Assembly: GCA_031281115.1 (NCBI GenBank)
Contig: JAITFV010000037.1
Span: 1 to 5,253 of the forward strand
DNA: 5,253 bases
Reading direction: 5' to 3'
From: Oscillospiraceae bacterium
GTDB taxonomy: Bacteria; Bacillota; Clostridia; Oscillospirales; Ruminococcaceae
Shown here: positions 4,172 to 5,253 of the stretch, one piece after another
Layout of the letters: every line of letters starts with the position of its first letter
Numbering within the stretch: position 1 is the stretch's first letter
The notes under the pieces: model-generated
Databases searched by the model: none
What the model was told of the DNA's origin: nothing
Seen by the model: the letters and a program-made list of their open reading frames with translations, nothing else
Translations under genes and position numbers: made by a program

Positions 4172-4506
4172 AACCAAGTAAAAAGCCGCATATAAAATTT
4201 ATTCTCACGAGAGATTCATTTAATACTTTCTTCGCCATGCTGACGTTCTATGTCGCAAGCGAAGCGCAAGCGGGTGAAACATTCTACAGCTACACCGCCG
4301 CCAAGCTGATGAACCAGTTCGTGAAGTTCGGGAATTTCAACGAAAGAAAGACCGAGAGCGACAGTGTGTTCTTGATTTATCTTTACGAAAACGAGGTTAT
4401 GAAAATCATGCGAATGTATAACAAATACATCAGCGTTCATCAGCCGCCTTGCAAAGATTACTTCGCAGAGTTTATAAAAAAGAAGAAGCCGCAGGCACAG
4501 CAATAG
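4168..4506 (+). CDS. Hypothetical 112-residue mobile-element protein
   Basis: I do not recognise the family. The protein is basic at both ends (MKPSKKPHIK and IKKKKPQAQQ). Its core is rich in aromatic residues and predicted helical (FNTFFAMLTFYVASEAQ, YSYTAAKLMNQFVKFGNF, VFLIYLYENEVMKIMRMYNKY). No signal peptide, metal site or nuclease motif is evident. Its ATG overlaps the stop of the chimeric ORF as ATGA, with GGAGG (4151-4155) 12 nt upstream, so translation is probably coupled. It sits between toprim-like sequence and a relaxase, a place often held by small accessory or DNA-processing proteins of integrative elements. A nucleic-acid-binding role is possible from the basic ends, but that is inference. 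The continuous frame and good start make it a real gene. Confidence 0.7.
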   Translation: MKPSKKPHIKFILTRDSFNTFFAMLTFYVASEAQAGETFYSYTAAKLMNQFVKFGNFNERKTESDSVFLIYLYENEVMKIMRMYNKYISVHQPPCKDYFAEFIKKKKPQAQQ

Positions 4507-4510
4507 GGTT

Positions 4511-4658
4511 CAAGGGTTCGCCCTTGTCGAGCGGCGCGAGAAAGCGGGTTAAGGGCGCAGCGCCTTGCCCAATAAGAGAGCAGTTCCAATCGGAGATTGG
4601 AACGTGGCGAGCGTCCGATATTGCAAGTGACGAAGTCGCGTGCAATATCGGTATTGGG
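4511..4658 (+). other. Highly structured spacer upstream of the relaxase (three-way junction; oriT or ncRNA candidate)
   Basis: The spacer of about 205 bases between the 112-aa gene and the relaxase is dense with palindromes. CAAGGG/CCCTTG closes a TTCG tetraloop (4511-4526). A small GC-rich hairpin lies at 4552-4566. CCCAATA (4568-4574) pairs with TATTGGG (4652-4658) and encloses two arms: GTTCCAATC/GATTGGAAC (4583-4603, 3-nt loop) and CCGATATTGCA/TGCAATATCGG (4615-4651), extended inward by GTGAC/GTCGC. The second arm abuts the outer stem, so they could stack. MobV elements usually carry oriT just upstream of mob, so this may include oriT. No pMV158-like nick sequence is seen. A reading frame across it is broken up by these palindromes and looks spurious. 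Confidence 0.6.
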
Positions 4659-4711
4659 TCTTAGTACCAATTCAGCATGAGCAGTTATAAAAACAGGAAA
4701 GGAAGCGAATT

Positions 4712-5143
4712 ATGAGCGCATTGAGTACGAGTTTCACTTTAGGAAAAGCAAGCTCTCCAAACGGCGCAAACGTCGAACATAATAATCGAGAATTCATCGC
4801 CGACAATGTCGACGTGAACAGAATCGCAGATAATATAACTTACGTTAAGCAGGACGTTCGGCAGGCGTATGAGGAATTATTTGGCGATGCTTTGAGGGAG
4901 TATAACGCAAGACAGAAGCAACCCTGCCGCCGGATTGATGATTATTACGAGCATATTTTAAATGGCAGACGTGAAGAAGCGTTTTATGAAATCATAGTCC
5001 AGTTCGGCGACAGTCACTCCGCTCCGGTCGGAAGTGAGAACGGCGAGCTTGCGAAAAATTTACTTGACGAATATATCCGAAGCTTTAATGAGCGGAATAA
5101 AAATCTGCATATCTTCAACGCTTGCACCCACATGGACTGGTGA
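4712..5143 (+). pseudogene. Truncated MobV/Pre-type relaxase (plasmid recombination enzyme), N-terminal part
   Basis: The 143 residues match the beginning of the Mob/Pre relaxases of Firmicute elements, which nick oriT and start single-strand transfer. Recognisable parts are the N-terminal LSTSFTLGKASSPNGANVEH and NNREF (H23, R26), then YVKQDVRQAYEELFGDAL (44-61), KQPCRRIDDYYEHI, EEAFYEIIVQFGD (88-100), and NLHIFNACTHMD (131-142). Full proteins run several hundred residues and continue after H-M-D with E-x-T-P-H-x-H, the metal-binding histidines of motif III. Here D142 is followed by Trp and a stop, and neither other frame restores the motif, so the rest was lost by deletion or insertion near 5137. 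The start is well set by AAAGGA (4698-4703), 8 nt before the ATG. The fragment cannot be an active relaxase. Confidence 0.85.
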
Positions 5144-5253
5144 ATACCAAAACTCACTTACAAATGTTGGTGCGGTAATCATGCAACTACCGCACATGAA
5201 TCAATGTGAATAGTGTAATTCCTTGTCCCACCCGAAGTATGATACGCTACTTT
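5144..5253. other. Unassigned sequence after the relaxase breakpoint, with one hairpin
   Basis: No gene is recognised here. GTGCGGTA (about 5170-5177) and TACCGCAC (about 5188-5195) form a perfect 8-bp stem with a 10-nt loop and no T-tract. On the minus strand one frame is open from the window edge for 24 codons to a TGA near the hairpin, too short to call. The sequence may be the end of an inserted element or the far flank of a deletion. Confidence 0.4.

Noticed and set aside
3671..4177. Long minus-strand ORF of 168 codons opposite the TraX chimera
   Set aside because: It is antisense to a recognisable TraX sequence with a strong ribosome site, and its translation matches no family I know.
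4449..4664. A 71-codon ORF across the spacer before the relaxase
   Set aside because: It overlaps the end of the 112-aa gene out of frame, has no ribosome site, and its composition follows the palindromes.
1..5253. CRISPR array
   Set aside because: No regularly spaced direct repeats were seen; the repeats present are two inverted palindromic elements and a tRNA duplication.

Overview
The window looks like a moderately AT-rich chromosome of a Clostridia-type Firmicute. The evidence is the clear AGGAGG-type ribosome sites, GTG and TTG starts, near-consensus sigma-A promoters, clostridial-style RsmE and ArsC-family proteins, and a mobile-element cargo typical of gut Firmicutes. No species can be named from sequence alone.

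Left part, about 1-2340, is mostly chromosomal. It starts with the 3' end of a gene (possibly recG) that overlaps rsmE, the 16S rRNA m3U1498 methyltransferase. A promoter and a roughly 190-nt structured leader then precede a 70-aa single-span membrane protein with a very acidic tail. Next come a GtrA-family membrane protein and a small ArsC/Spx-like thioredoxin-fold protein. The gtrA gene lies between two inverted copies of an 80-90 bp element built of three successive palindromes; the second copy supplies the last codons and the stop of gtrA.

Middle part, about 2370-2915, appears non-coding. A consensus promoter (TTGACA, 17 bp, TATAAT) faces a long bulged stem-loop, a broken tRNA-Asn-like copy, a complete tRNA-Asn(GUU) with one extra base in its D arm, a second bulged hairpin, and an intrinsic terminator. 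A second, stronger terminator hairpin lies just before the next gene. This roughly 440-nt unit is the least explained feature of the window. It could be a decaying tRNA pair or a structured RNA with tRNA-like domains.

Right part, about 2930-5253, is degraded mobile-element DNA, all on the + strand. It holds an orphan DNA methyltransferase with a DPPF motif, then an ORF that joins the front half of TraX to the end of a toprim-like protein. A 112-aa unknown protein follows, translationally coupled to it. Next is a 150-bp highly structured spacer with a three-way-junction fold, and then the N-terminal third of a MobV/Pre-type relaxase that breaks off exactly at its HxDE motif. The order (methyltransferase, conjugation protein, relaxase) suggests a remnant of an integrative mobilizable or conjugative element that has lost internal segments. 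The chimeric ORF and the truncated relaxase make it unlikely that this copy mobilises itself.
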